From Paractinoplanes ovalisporus (lineage in GTDB: Bacteria; Actinomycetota; Actinomycetes; Mycobacteriales; Micromonosporaceae): DNA of 64,000 nt. Under the pieces are notes generated by a model, which was not told where the DNA came from, ran no database searches, and saw nothing but the letters and a program-made list of their open reading frames with translations. Location: positions 124,001 to 188,000 of the forward strand of contig NZ_JAENHP010000006.1 of the NCBI RefSeq assembly GCF_016834655.1, given 5' to 3'. Below, in pieces: positions 8,172 to 17,266 of this stretch (positions within the stretch are counted from its first letter, which is position 1; the number at the start of each line of letters is the position of its first letter). A program made the position numbers and the translations under genes.

Positions 8172-8190
8172 TTGTGAACTGTTTCACGAG
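8172..8190. promoter_or_regulatory. Rex-type redox operator (ROP)
   Basis: TTGTGAACTGTTTCACGAG matches the actinobacterial Rex operator pattern TGTGAA-N4-TTCACA at all but one position. It lies 24 bp upstream of the GTG of the menaquinone reductase that leads into nuoA-N. Rex senses the NADH/NAD+ ratio and in Streptomyces controls respiratory operons, so this site is well placed to tie complex I and quinone reduction to redox state. The match is seen; the binding is inferred. Confidence 0.7.
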
Positions 8191-8213
8191 CCGCTGCGAG
8201 ACGGAGGTGTGGT

Positions 8214-9509
8214 GTGCGCAACCAAGTACCATCCGGGCGAATAGCCGACGAGGCTGATGTCATCGTCGTCGGGGCCGGTCCGGGAGGATCAGCGGCGGCC
8301 TATCACATGGCGCGGCACGGGCTCAGAGTCGTGCTGCTGGAGAAGACCGAGTTCCCGCGCGAGAAGGTGTGCGGCGACGGGCTCACCCCGCGTGCCGTCC
8401 GCCAGCTGGTGCGGATGGGCATCGACACCTCGGAGAAGGCCGGCTGGCTGCAGAACAAGGGTCTGCGGGTCATCGGTGGCGGCGTACGCCTGGAACTGGA
8501 CTGGCCCGATTTGGCCAGCTTCCCGAACTACGGCCTGGTGCGCACCCGCCTCGACTTCGACGACATGCTCGCCCGGCGGGCCGTCGAGGCCGGCGTCAAG
8601 CTCTACACCAATACCAACGTCAGCGGTCCGGTGCTCGACGACGACGGGCATGCGGTCGGTGTGGTGGCCAAGATGGGCCCCGAGAAGGAGCCCGTCGAGT
8701 TCCACGCCCCGCTCGTGATCGCCGCGGACGGCGTCTCGGGCAAGCTCCCGATCGCGATGGGCCTGACCAAGCGCGACGACCGCCCGCTCGGCGTGGCCGT
8801 CCGGCGCTATTACCACTCGCCGGTCCGCGCCGACGACGACTACCTCGAGTCGTGGCTCGAGCTGCGCAGCGCGCAGGACCGCGACCGCCTTCTCCCGGGC
8901 TACGGCTGGATCTTCGGCATGGGTGATGGCAGGGTGAATGTGGGCCTCGGCATTCTCAACAGCTCCAGCGCGTTCGGCAAGACCAACTACCGCGCGATGC
9001 TGACCGACTGGCTGGCCGGGACGCCGGCCGACTGGGGCATGCGCGACGAGTCCAACGCGGACGGGCCGATCCTCGGCGCCGCGCTGCCGATGGGCTTCAA
9101 CCGGGTGCCGCACTACACCCGCGGCCTGATGCTGGTGGGCGACTCGGGCGGCATGGTCAACCCGATGAACGGCGAGGGCATTGCCTACGCCATGGAGAGC
9201 GGCGAACTCGCGGCGGAGGTCGCGGTCCAGGCGCTCGCCCGCCCGGCCGGCGCCGACCGTGAGCGCGCCCTGCGGGCGTACCCGGCGGAACTGAGCCTCA
9301 GGTTCGGCGGCTATTACCGCCTTGGTGGCGTATTCGTGAAGTTGATCGGGAATCCTCAGATCATGCGGATTGCCACGAAACACGGCATGCCGCATCCGAC
9401 TCTGATGCGATTCGTTCTGAAGCTGCTGGCCAACCTCACGGACCCGCGGGGAGGCGACAGCATGGACCGGATCATCAACGGCCTCAGCAAGGTCGCTCCG
9501 GCGGTATGA
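8214..9509 (+). CDS. Geranylgeranyl reductase family FAD oxidoreductase (MenJ-like menaquinone reductase)
   Basis: A 431-residue flavoprotein of the geranylgeranyl reductase family. The FAD-binding motif is VIVVGAGPGGSAAAYHMARHG near residues 16-36, followed by KVCGDGLTPRAVRQL, and the second FAD motif is LMLVGDSGGMVNPMNGEGIAYAMESG near residue 305. In Mycobacterium the relative MenJ saturates one isoprene unit of menaquinone; actinomycetes carry partly hydrogenated menaquinones. Lying between menG and nuoA, this enzyme most likely acts on the menaquinone tail rather than on chlorophyll or archaeal lipids. GTG 8214 has GGAGG 6 nt upstream. The Rex-like site just upstream suggests redox control. 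Confidence 0.9.
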   Translation: MRNQVPSGRIADEADVIVVGAGPGGSAAAYHMARHGLRVVLLEKTEFPREKVCGDGLTPRAVRQLVRMGIDTSEKAGWLQNKGLRVIGGGVRLELDWPDLASFPNYGLVRTRLDFDDMLARRAVEAGVKLYTNTNVSGPVLDDDGHAVGVVAKMGPEKEPVEFHAPLVIAADGVSGKLPIAMGLTKRDDRPLGVAVRRYYHSPVRADDDYLESWLELRSAQDRDRLLPGYGWIFGMGDGRVNVGLGILNSSSAFGKTNYRAMLTDWLAGTPADWGMRDESNADGPILGAALPMGFNRVPHYTRGLMLVGDSGGMVNPMNGEGIAYAMESGELAAEVAVQALARPAGADRERALRAYPAELSLRFGGYYRLGGVFVKLIGNPQIMRIATKHGMPHPTLMRFVLKLLANLTDPRGGDSMDRIINGLSKVAPAV

Positions 9510-9539
9510 GCACCCCGCGGCCGACACGATCAAATCGGA

Positions 9540-9564
9540 CTAATAGTGTGAACCGGCTAATAGT
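9540..9564 (+). promoter_or_regulatory. CTAATAGT direct repeat upstream of nuoA
   Basis: The octamer CTAATAGT occurs at 9540-9547 and again at 9557-9564, a 17-bp period, 16-40 bp before the nuoA ATG. The repeated TAATAG is -10-like, so this may be a nuoA promoter or an operator of two half-sites. The ribosome-binding site AGGAGA follows at 9570. Confidence 0.35.
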
Positions 9565-9579
9565 CGACCAGGAGACACG

Positions 9580-9945
9580 ATGACGATCAACCCATACGTC
9601 CCGATCGTCGGGTTACTGATCCTCGGCGCGCTCTTCGCGTTGTTCTCGGTCTCGATCGCGCCGATCGTCGGCCCGCACCGCTACAACCGGGCCAAGCTCG
9701 ACGCTTACGAGTGCGGCATCGAGCCGGCGCCGCAGCCGGTCGGTGGAGGCCGCTTCCCGGTCAAGTTCTATCTGACCGCGATGCTCTTCATCATCTTCGA
9801 CATCGAGACCATCTTCCTCTACCCGTGGGCCGTCTCCTTCGGAGCGCTCGGCCTGTTCGGGTTCGTCGAGATGGTCCTGTTCATCGTCACCGTCTTCATC
9901 GCCTACACGTACGTGTGGCGACGCGGCGGACTCAACTGGGACTGA
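9580..9945 (+). CDS. nuoA: NADH-quinone oxidoreductase subunit A
   Basis: Membrane subunit of respiratory complex I, 121 residues with three transmembrane helices. The family loop KLDAYECGIEP with its conserved cysteine and the second helix motif FYLTAMLFIIFDIETIFLYPWAV are intact. It is the first gene of a complete fourteen-gene nuo operon in standard order. AGGAGA lies 5 nt before the ATG. The gap to nuoB is only 6 bp. Confidence 0.98.
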   Translation: MTINPYVPIVGLLILGALFALFSVSIAPIVGPHRYNRAKLDAYECGIEPAPQPVGGGRFPVKFYLTAMLFIIFDIETIFLYPWAVSFGALGLFGFVEMVLFIVTVFIAYTYVWRRGGLNWD

Positions 9946-9951
9946 TGCGTC

Positions 9952-10623
9952 ATGGGTATCGAAGAGAAACTCCCTGCCGGAATCCTGCTCACCTCCGTAG
10001 AGAAGGTCTCGAACTGGGCGCGTAAGTCCTCGTTCTGGGGCGCGACGTTCGGCCTGGCCTGCTGCGCCATCGAGATGATGGCGGCCGGTGGCCCGCACTA
10101 CGACCTGGGCCGCTGGGGCATGGAGGTCTTCCGGGCCTCGCCCCGCCAGGCCGACCTGATGATCGTCGCGGGCCGGGTGAGCCAGAAGATGGCGCCCGTC
10201 GTCCGCCAGATCTACGACCAGATGCCCGAGCCGCGCTCGGTGATCTCGATGGGCGTGTGCGCCTCGTCCGGCGGCATGTTCAACAACTACGCGATCGTGC
10301 AGGGCGTCGACCACATCGTCCCGGTCGACATCTACCTGCCCGGCTGCCCGCCGCGGCCCGAGATGCTGATCGACGCCATCCTCAAGATGCGCGAGAAGGT
10401 CATGGCCCAGCCGCTCGGCCCGAACGGCAAGAAGATGCTGGAGGCCCGCAAGGCCGAGGGCAAGGTGCCGATCGTCGCCCCGGGCGCGATGCCGTCGTCG
10501 TACCGGGTCGACAAGGCCCGGCGTGCGGAGTGGACCCAGGCGGTCAAGGAAGGCCGCGAGGAGCAGCTGCGCATCGAGAACTGGATGAAGCTGCAGCCGC
10601 ACCTGCGGGAGGGTGGCAAATGA
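9952..10623 (+). CDS. nuoB: NADH-quinone oxidoreductase subunit B
   Basis: Peripheral-arm subunit of 223 residues that carries iron-sulfur cluster N2, the last electron donor to menaquinone. The ligands are visible: adjacent Cys37-Cys38 in FGLACCAIEMM, the cysteine of GVCASSGGMF and the cysteine of YLPGCPPRPE. The C-terminus extends beyond the conserved core, as in other actinobacteria. Its stop overlaps the nuoC start (ATGA). Confidence 0.98.
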   Translation: MGIEEKLPAGILLTSVEKVSNWARKSSFWGATFGLACCAIEMMAAGGPHYDLGRWGMEVFRASPRQADLMIVAGRVSQKMAPVVRQIYDQMPEPRSVISMGVCASSGGMFNNYAIVQGVDHIVPVDIYLPGCPPRPEMLIDAILKMREKVMAQPLGPNGKKMLEARKAEGKVPIVAPGAMPSSYRVDKARRAEWTQAVKEGREEQLRIENWMKLQPHLREGGK

Positions 10624-11315
10624 CGGTCGAACCCAGCAGCCCGGAAGGCGCCAACCTCGGCGCCCCGGCCCAGACGCCGTCCAGCCCGCAGAAGGGCATG
10701 TTCGGCATCACCGGCACCGGCGACGTCTCCGGCTTCGGCGGCCTGGTCCGCCCGCGCCATGAGGTGGTCGGCAGCCCCAAGCCGTACGGCGGGTACTTCG
10801 ACGAGGTCACCGACGCGCTCGAGGAGGCCTACCCGGGCTTCGCCGACGCCGTCGAGAAGGTGGTCGTCGACCGCGACGAGCTGACGCTGCACATCGTGCC
10901 CGAGCGGATCGCCGAGGTCGCGCAGATCATGCGGGACGACGATTCGCTGCGCTTCGAGCTCTGCTCGTCGGTCTCCGGCGTGGACTACCTGAACAGCGAC
11001 GCCCGCCGCCTGCACGTGACCTACCACCTGGCCTCGATGACCTACCGGCGACGCGTACGGCTCGAGGTGGCCGTGCCCGCCGGCGGCAGCGTCCCCACGG
11101 TCACCAGCGTCTACCCGACCGCCGACTGGCAGGAGCGGGAGACGTACGACATGTTCGGGGTGATCTTCACCGGCCACCCGAACCTGACCCGCGTGCTGAT
11201 GCCGGACGACTGGGAGGGCCACCCCCAGCGCAAGGACTACCCGCTCGGCGGCGTGCCCGTCGAGTACAAGGGCGCCGAGATTCCGCCTCCTGACCAGCGG
11301 AGGGTCTACCAATGA
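10620..11315 (+). CDS. nuoC: NADH-quinone oxidoreductase subunit C
   Basis: Peripheral-arm subunit of 231 residues. The core (about residues 60-220) holds the 30-kDa subunit signature WQERETYDMFGVIFTGHPNLTRVLMPDDWEGHPQRKDYPLG. The first 55 residues are a Gly/Ser/Pro-rich extension common in actinobacteria. The ATG at 10620 overlaps the nuoB stop, which decides the start. NuoC and NuoD are separate genes here, unlike the NuoCD fusion of E. coli. Confidence 0.97.
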   Translation: MTVEPSSPEGANLGAPAQTPSSPQKGMFGITGTGDVSGFGGLVRPRHEVVGSPKPYGGYFDEVTDALEEAYPGFADAVEKVVVDRDELTLHIVPERIAEVAQIMRDDDSLRFELCSSVSGVDYLNSDARRLHVTYHLASMTYRRRVRLEVAVPAGGSVPTVTSVYPTADWQERETYDMFGVIFTGHPNLTRVLMPDDWEGHPQRKDYPLGGVPVEYKGAEIPPPDQRRVYQ

Positions 11316-12637
11316 CACAGTCCGGATACGCAAGCGAGCGCGAGACCACCGAGGGTCGCGTCTTCACGGTCACCGGCGGCGACTGGGACACGGTCACCGG
11401 CAGTGTCGACCCGCTGAGCAACGAGAAGATCGTCGTCAACATGGGTCCGCAGCACCCGTCCACGCACGGCGTGCTGCGGCTGGTGCTCGAGCTCGAGGGT
11501 GAGACGGTCACCGACGTCCGGCCGGTCGTCGGCTACCTGCACACCGGCATCGAGAAGAACCTCGAATACCGCAACTGGACCCAGGGCACGACGTTCGTGA
11601 CCCGCGCCGACTACCTGGCGCCGCTGTTCAACGAGGCCGGCTACTGCCTCGCGGTCGAGAAGCTGCTCGGCATCACCGACGACATCACCGAGCGGGCCAA
11701 CACGATCCGGGTGCTCTTCATGGAGCTCAACCGGATCTCGTCGCACCTGGTGTGGCTGGCCACCACGGGCATGGAGCTCGGCGCGATCTCGATGATGCTG
11801 TACGGCTTCCGCGAGCGCGAGTACATCCTCGACATCTTCGAGGAGACCAGCGGCCTGCGGATGAACCACGCGTACTTCCGCCCGGGCGGCGTCGCGCAGG
11901 ACATCCCGGAGTCGGCGATCAAGAAGATCCGCGACTTCCTGGTCTATCTGCCGAAGAAGCTCAAGGAGTACGAGGCGATGCTCTCCGGCCAGGTCATCTG
12001 GCAGGAGCGTACGCAGGGGGTGGCCGTTCTCGACGTCACCGGCTGCCTCGCCATGGGCGTCACCGGTCCGGTGCTGCGCTCGGCCGGCCTGGCCTGGGAC
12101 CTGCGCAAGACCATGCCGTACTGCGGGTACGAGAACTACGAGTTCGACGTGCCGACCGCCACCACCGCCGACGTGTGGGGCCGCTACCAGGTGCGCCTGG
12201 CCGAGATCCGCGAGTCGCTGAAGATCGTGGAGCAGGCCCTCGACCGGCTGCGCCCCGGCCCGATCTTCATCGCCGACAAGAAGATCGCGTGGCCGGCCCA
12301 GCTGGCCGTCGGCCTCGACGGCATGGGCAACTCGCTCGAGCACGTCGCCAAGATCATGGGCCAGTCGATGGAGTCCCTGATCCACCACTTCAAGCTCGTG
12401 ACCGAGGGCTTCCGCGTGCCGGCGGGCCAGGTCTACGTCGCGATCGAGCACCCGCGCGGCGAACTGGGCGTGCACGCCGTGTCGGACGGCGGCACCCATC
12501 CCTACCGGGTCCACATGCGGGACCCGAGCTTCGTGAACCTCCAGGCCATCCCCGCGATGGCCGAAGGCGCGCTGCTGGCCGACGTGATCGCCGGCGGCGC
12601 GTCCCTCGACCCCGTGATGGGTGGGTGTGACCGCTAA
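11312..12637 (+). CDS. nuoD: NADH-quinone oxidoreductase subunit D
   Basis: The 49-kDa-type subunit, 441 residues, which together with NuoB forms the quinone-binding site. The motif MGPQHPSTHGVLRLVLELEGE (about residues 46-66) and the C-terminal DPSFVNLQAIPAMAEG...DPVMGGCDR are intact. The ATG overlaps the nuoC stop as ATGA, and the TAA stop overlaps the start of nuoE by one base. Confidence 0.98.
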   Translation: MTQSGYASERETTEGRVFTVTGGDWDTVTGSVDPLSNEKIVVNMGPQHPSTHGVLRLVLELEGETVTDVRPVVGYLHTGIEKNLEYRNWTQGTTFVTRADYLAPLFNEAGYCLAVEKLLGITDDITERANTIRVLFMELNRISSHLVWLATTGMELGAISMMLYGFREREYILDIFEETSGLRMNHAYFRPGGVAQDIPESAIKKIRDFLVYLPKKLKEYEAMLSGQVIWQERTQGVAVLDVTGCLAMGVTGPVLRSAGLAWDLRKTMPYCGYENYEFDVPTATTADVWGRYQVRLAEIRESLKIVEQALDRLRPGPIFIADKKIAWPAQLAVGLDGMGNSLEHVAKIMGQSMESLIHHFKLVTEGFRVPAGQVYVAIEHPRGELGVHAVSDGGTHPYRVHMRDPSFVNLQAIPAMAEGALLADVIAGGASLDPVMGGCDR

Positions 12638-13479
12638 TGACTGACACCTCGGTGGAATTCTCCCCCGCCGCCGCTCCGCTCGCCGAGAAGCTGCTCCCGG
12701 CCGCGCTCGAGATCATCGCGCGCTACCCGGCCGACCGCAGCCGCTCGGCCCTGCTGCCGTTGCTGCACCTCGTCCAGACCGAGGACGGGCACGTCAGCCC
12801 GAACGGCGTCGCCTTCTGCGCCGAGATCCTGGGCATCAACAAGGCCCAGGTCGGCGCGGTCGCGACCTTCTACACGATGTACAAGCGGCGGCCGACCGGC
12901 GAATACCTGGTCAGCGTCTGCACCAACACGCTCTGCAACACGCTCGGCGGCCAGCAGGTCTACGACGAGCTGTCCGAGCACCTCGGCGTCGGGCACGACG
13001 AGACCACGGCCGACGGCCGGATCACGCTCGAGCACGCCGAGTGCCTGGCCGCCTGCGACTACGCGCCGGTCGTGACGGTCAACTACGACTTCGCGATCGA
13101 CGAGGCCACCCCCGAGGCGACCATCGGCCTGGTCGAGCAGCTGCGCAACGGCGAGCGGCCCACGCCCAGCCGGGGTTCGCGCATCTGCTCGCTCAAGGAG
13201 ATGCAGGTCCAGCTGGCCGGGTTCGCCGACCCCCGCGAGGGCGCCGTCGCCGACGGTGTGGCCGGGGCGCCGACCCTGCGCGGCGTGACGCTCGCGCAGG
13301 AACACGGCATCGCGGTCGCGAACTTCAACCCGGACACGCCGATCACCAAAACGAAGCCGGCCCGCGAGGAGAAGACCAAGCCGGTCAACGCCGCCGAGGC
13401 GGCCGGTGTGGCGTCCAACAAGCCCGCCGCCGACGCCAAGCCGGCCGGGGACTCCCGCGGTAACGAGGTGAAGAAGTGA
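12637..13479 (+). CDS. nuoE: NADH-quinone oxidoreductase subunit E
   Basis: The 24-kDa-type subunit that binds 2Fe-2S cluster N1a. The four cysteine ligands are in SVCTNTLCNTLGG and HAECLAACDYAP. The enzyme core ends near residue 200. The remaining 80 residues are a Lys/Ala-rich tail (KTKPAREEKTKPVNAAEAA) that is longer than usual and probably disordered. Overlapping start and stop codons tie it to nuoD and nuoF. Confidence 0.97.
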   Translation: MTDTSVEFSPAAAPLAEKLLPAALEIIARYPADRSRSALLPLLHLVQTEDGHVSPNGVAFCAEILGINKAQVGAVATFYTMYKRRPTGEYLVSVCTNTLCNTLGGQQVYDELSEHLGVGHDETTADGRITLEHAECLAACDYAPVVTVNYDFAIDEATPEATIGLVEQLRNGERPTPSRGSRICSLKEMQVQLAGFADPREGAVADGVAGAPTLRGVTLAQEHGIAVANFNPDTPITKTKPAREEKTKPVNAAEAAGVASNKPAADAKPAGDSRGNEVKK

Positions 13480-14792
13480 CTCAGCCACGGCGTGAGGTTC
13501 TCCAGAAGCTGACCCCGGTGCTCACCAAGCGCTGGCTCTCGCCGGACGCCTGGAAGATCGGCGTCTACGAGCGGCTCGACGGCTACGCGGCGCTGCGTAA
13601 GGCCCTCGACGTGCACCCCGACGACCTGATCCAGCTGGTCAAGGACTCGGGCCTGCGCGGCCGGGGCGGCGCCGGCTTCCCGACCGGTCTCAAGTGGGGC
13701 TTCATCCCGCAGGGCGACGGCAAACCGCACTACCTCGTGATCAACGCGGACGAGGGCGAGCCGGGCACCTGCAAGGACCTGCCCCTGATGACGTACGACC
13801 CGCACTCGTTGATCGAGGGGGCGATCATTGCCTCGTACGCGATCCGGGCGAACCGTGCGTTCATCTACATCCGCGGCGAGGCCGTCCACGCCGCCCGCCG
13901 CCTGCGCAACGCGGTCGAGGAGGCGAAGGCCAAGGGCTACCTCGGCCGCAACATCCTCGGCTCGGGCTTCGACCTGGAACTGGTCGTGCACAGCGGCGCC
14001 GGCGCCTACATCTGCGGCGAGGAGACGGCGCTGCTCGACTCGCTGGAAGGCTTTCGCGGCCAGCCCCGGCTGCGCCCGCCCTTCCCGGCCATCGCGGGCC
14101 TGTACGCCAGCCCGACCGTGGTCAACAACGTCGGGACGATCGCGAGCGTGCCGTACATCGTGCTCGGCGGTCCGGACTGGTGGAAGAGCATGGGCACGGA
14201 GAAGTCGTCCGGCCCGATGATCTATTCGCTCTCCGGCCGCATCGCCAATCCCGGCCAGTACGAGTGCGGGCTCGGCATCACGCTGCGCGAGCTGATCGAG
14301 CTGGCCGGTGGCATGAAGCCCGGGCACAACCTGAAGTTCTGGACCCCGGGCGGATCGTCCACCCCGCTGCTCACGGCCGAGCACATCGACACCCCGATGG
14401 ACTTCGAGGGCGTGGCCGCGGCCGGGTCGATCCTGGGCACCACCGCGATGCAGATCTTCAGCGACCAGGACTGCCCGGTCTATTCGACGTGGCGGTGGCT
14501 GGAGTTCTACCACCACGAGTCGTGCGGCAAGTGCACCCCGTGCCGCGAGGGCAACTACTGGATGGTGCGGACCTACCGCCGGATCCTCAGCGGCGAAGGC
14601 ACGTACAAGGATCTCGACACCCTGCAGGACACCGCCGACAACATCTTCGGCCGGTCGTTCTGCGGTCTGGGCGACGGCGCCGCGACTCCGGTCATGTCGA
14701 CGCTCAAGTTCTTCCGCCAGGACTACCTGGACTACATCGAGGGCCGGACCGCTCCGCGGCTGTCCGCCAAGGCTCTGGTTGGAGCTCACTGA
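13476..14792 (+). CDS. nuoF: NADH-quinone oxidoreductase subunit F
   Basis: The 51-kDa-type subunit, 438 residues, which oxidises NADH through FMN and 4Fe-4S cluster N3. Seen motifs are the NADH site GLRGRGGAGFPTGLKWGF, the FMN site VINADEGEPGTCKD and the cluster motif ESCGKCTPCREG with a later cysteine in RSFCGLGD. The GTG start overlaps the nuoE stop (GTGA). Full length. Confidence 0.98.
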   Translation: MTQPRREVLQKLTPVLTKRWLSPDAWKIGVYERLDGYAALRKALDVHPDDLIQLVKDSGLRGRGGAGFPTGLKWGFIPQGDGKPHYLVINADEGEPGTCKDLPLMTYDPHSLIEGAIIASYAIRANRAFIYIRGEAVHAARRLRNAVEEAKAKGYLGRNILGSGFDLELVVHSGAGAYICGEETALLDSLEGFRGQPRLRPPFPAIAGLYASPTVVNNVGTIASVPYIVLGGPDWWKSMGTEKSSGPMIYSLSGRIANPGQYECGLGITLRELIELAGGMKPGHNLKFWTPGGSSTPLLTAEHIDTPMDFEGVAAAGSILGTTAMQIFSDQDCPVYSTWRWLEFYHHESCGKCTPCREGNYWMVRTYRRILSGEGTYKDLDTLQDTADNIFGRSFCGLGDGAATPVMSTLKFFRQDYLDYIEGRTAPRLSAKALVGAH

Positions 14793-17266
14793 TGACGGAC
14801 GTAGCCAAGAAGGCTGACACGGTCACCCTCACCATCGACGGCATAGAGGTCACGGCGGCCAAGGGCGAGCTGGTCATCCGCGTCGCCGAGCGGATGGGCA
14901 TCGCGATCCCGCGGTTCTGCGACCACCCGCTGCTGGCCCCGGCCGGCGCCTGCCGCCAGTGCCTGGTCGACGTGGAGGGCCAGCGCAAGCCGGTCGCCTC
15001 GTGCACCCAGACCGTGGCCGAGGGCATGGTGGTGCGCACGCAGCTCACCTCCGAGGTCGCGGCCAAGGCCCAGGGCGGCGTGATGGAGCTGCTGCTGGCC
15101 AACCACCCGCTGGACTGCCCGACCTGCGACAAGGGCGGCGAGTGCCCCCTGCAGAACCAGGCGATGACCAACGGCCGGGCCGACTCGCGGTTCAAGGAGC
15201 ACAAGCGCGAGTACGAGAAGCCGATCCACATCAGCAGCCAGGTGCTGCTCGACCGCGAGCGCTGCATCCTCTGCCAGCGCTGCACCCGGTTCTCCGAGGA
15301 GATCGCCGGTGACAAGTTCATCGACCTGATGGACCGCTCGTCCGGCGAGCAGATCAACGTCTACCGCGACGACTTCTTCGGCGGCACGGGCACCGGCGAC
15401 GGACAGGTCGGCGAGGGCGAGGGTGACGTCGCCTTCAACTCGTACTTCTCCGGCAACACCATTCAGATCTGCCCGGTCGGCGCGCTGACCAGCGAGCAGT
15501 ACAGGTTCCGGGCCCGCCCGTTCGACCTGGTCTCCACACCGACCACCTGTGAGCACTGCGCGGGTGGTTGTTCGCTGCGGGCCGACCACCGGCGCGGCAA
15601 GGTGCTGCGGCGTCTGGCCGGCGACGACCCGGCGGTGAACGAGGAGTGGAACTGCGACAAGGGCCGCTGGGGCTTCCAGTACCAGGTCGCCAACGACCGG
15701 ATCATGAACCCGCTGCTGCGCGACACCGAGACCGGTGAGTTCCGCGAGGCCTCCTGGAGCGAGGCGCTGCTGGCGGCGGCCGAGGGCCTCAAGGCGGCCA
15801 CGGCCAAGGGCGTCGGGGTGCTCGCGGGTGGCCGGCTCACGGTGGAGGACGCGTACGCGTACGCGAAATTCGCCCGGGTCGCCCTCGGCACCAACGACAT
15901 CGACTTCCGGGCCCGCCCGCTCAGCGCCGAGGAGGCCGACTTCCTGGCGTCCTCGGTTGCCGGGGTCTCCGACGTCACCTACACCGACGTCGAGAACGCG
16001 CCGTCGGCCGTGATCGTGGGGCTCGAGCCCGAGGAAGAGAGCGGCATCCTCTTCCTGCGCCTGCGCAAGGGCTTCCTGCGCAAGAAGCTGCAGGTCACGG
16101 CGGTCGCGCCGTACCTCACCCGCGGCTTCGGCAAGATGGGCGCGACCCTGGTGCAAACCGTTCCGGGCGACGAGGCCCGGGTGCTGGCCGAAGACCCGGC
16201 GGTCGCCGCCGCGCTGGCCGCCCCCGGTTCACTGCTGCTCGTCGGTGAGCGCCTGGCCACCGTGCCCGGTGCGCTTTCGGCCGCGGCCGCGCTCGCCGCC
16301 CGTACGGGAGCCCGGTTGGCCTGGGTCCCCCGCCGGGCCGGCGACCGGGGCGCGATCGACGCCGGCGTCCTGCCCAACCTGCTGCCCGGTGGCCGCCCGG
16401 TGGGCGACCCGGCCGCCCGCGCCGAACTGTCGCTGGCCTGGGACGTCGAAGCCGGTGCGCTGCCCAGCAAGCCGGGCCGTGACACCGACGCCATCGTCGC
16501 CGCGGCCGCCGCCGGTGAGCTCGGTGGCCTGCTGGTGGCCGGCGTCGACCCCGGTGACCTGTCCGACCCGCGGCTGGCTGAGCAGGCGCTCGACCACGCG
16601 GGCTTCGTGGTCAGCCTGGAGCTGCGGCACAGCGCGGTCACCCGCCGCGCCGACGTGGTGCTCCCGATCGCCCCGGCCGCCGAGAAGTCCGGCACCTACC
16701 TCAACTGGGAGGGCCGCCTGCGGTCCTTCGGCACGGTCCTGCCGAGCACGGCGATGACCGACGGCCGGGTGCTCGAGGCGATCGCCGCTCTGATGAACGT
16801 GACGCTCGCTACCGGCGACGTGATGGCCATCCGCCGGGAGCTGGGAGCAATGCCGCTCACCAAGGCGCCCCGCCCGTCGGTCCCCTCGGTTGCCGCCGCG
16901 GCGCTGCCCGAGCTCGGCGAGAACGAGGCCGTGCTGGCCACCTGGCACCACGCGATCGACCAGAGCTCGCTGCTCGAGGGCGACGAGGCGCTGGCCGGCA
17001 CCGCGCGGACGCCGGTGGCCCGGATCGGCAAGGACCTGGCCGAGTCGCTCGGTGTGATCGACGGTGACGCGGTCACCGTCGGCACCGACCGCGGCGCGAT
17101 CACCCTGCCGGCCGAGGTCACCGACCTGCCGGCGCGGGTGGTGTGGCTGCCCACCAACTCACCGGGCTCGTCCGTCGGACGCAGCCTCGGTGTGACCGCG
17201 GGTGCGGTCGTCCGGATCTCCGCCGGCGCCGCCGGCCCGATCCTCGCGTCGGAGGCCTCGGCATGA
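14792..17266 (+). CDS. nuoG: NADH-quinone oxidoreductase subunit G
   Basis: The 75-kDa-type subunit, 824 residues, which relays electrons through several iron-sulfur clusters. The N-terminal 2Fe-2S ferredoxin domain has CDHPLLAPAGACRQCLVDVEG. Next come HPLDCPTCDKGGECPLQN and the ferredoxin-like RCILCQRCTRFSEE. A further cysteine set (CEHCAGGCSLRADHR...CDKGRWGF) marks the molybdopterin-oxidoreductase-like domain that fills the rest of the protein. The ATG at 14792 overlaps the nuoF stop and is followed by MTDVAKKADTVTLTIDG. The frame is open for more than a kilobase upstream, but that stretch is antisense-frame nuoF. Confidence 0.97.
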   Translation: MTDVAKKADTVTLTIDGIEVTAAKGELVIRVAERMGIAIPRFCDHPLLAPAGACRQCLVDVEGQRKPVASCTQTVAEGMVVRTQLTSEVAAKAQGGVMELLLANHPLDCPTCDKGGECPLQNQAMTNGRADSRFKEHKREYEKPIHISSQVLLDRERCILCQRCTRFSEEIAGDKFIDLMDRSSGEQINVYRDDFFGGTGTGDGQVGEGEGDVAFNSYFSGNTIQICPVGALTSEQYRFRARPFDLVSTPTTCEHCAGGCSLRADHRRGKVLRRLAGDDPAVNEEWNCDKGRWGFQYQVANDRIMNPLLRDTETGEFREASWSEALLAAAEGLKAATAKGVGVLAGGRLTVEDAYAYAKFARVALGTNDIDFRARPLSAEEADFLASSVAGVSDVTYTDVENAPSAVIVGLEPEEESGILFLRLRKGFLRKKLQVTAVAPYLTRGFGKMGATLVQTVPGDEARVLAEDPAVAAALAAPGSLLLVGERLATVPGALSAAAALAARTGARLAWVPRRAGDRGAIDAGVLPNLLPGGRPVGDPAARAELSLAWDVEAGALPSKPGRDTDAIVAAAAAGELGGLLVAGVDPGDLSDPRLAEQALDHAGFVVSLELRHSAVTRRADVVLPIAPAAEKSGTYLNWEGRLRSFGTVLPSTAMTDGRVLEAIAALMNVTLATGDVMAIRRELGAMPLTKAPRPSVPSVAAAALPELGENEAVLATWHHAIDQSSLLEGDEALAGTARTPVARIGKDLAESLGVIDGDAVTVGTDRGAITLPAEVTDLPARVVWLPTNSPGSSVGRSLGVTAGAVVRISAGAAGPILASEASA

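Noticed and set aside
13083..16156. Long antisense frames across nuoE-nuoG
   Set aside because: No ribosome-binding sites, no domains, and low-complexity His/Arg/Val composition typical of antisense frames in GC-rich genes.
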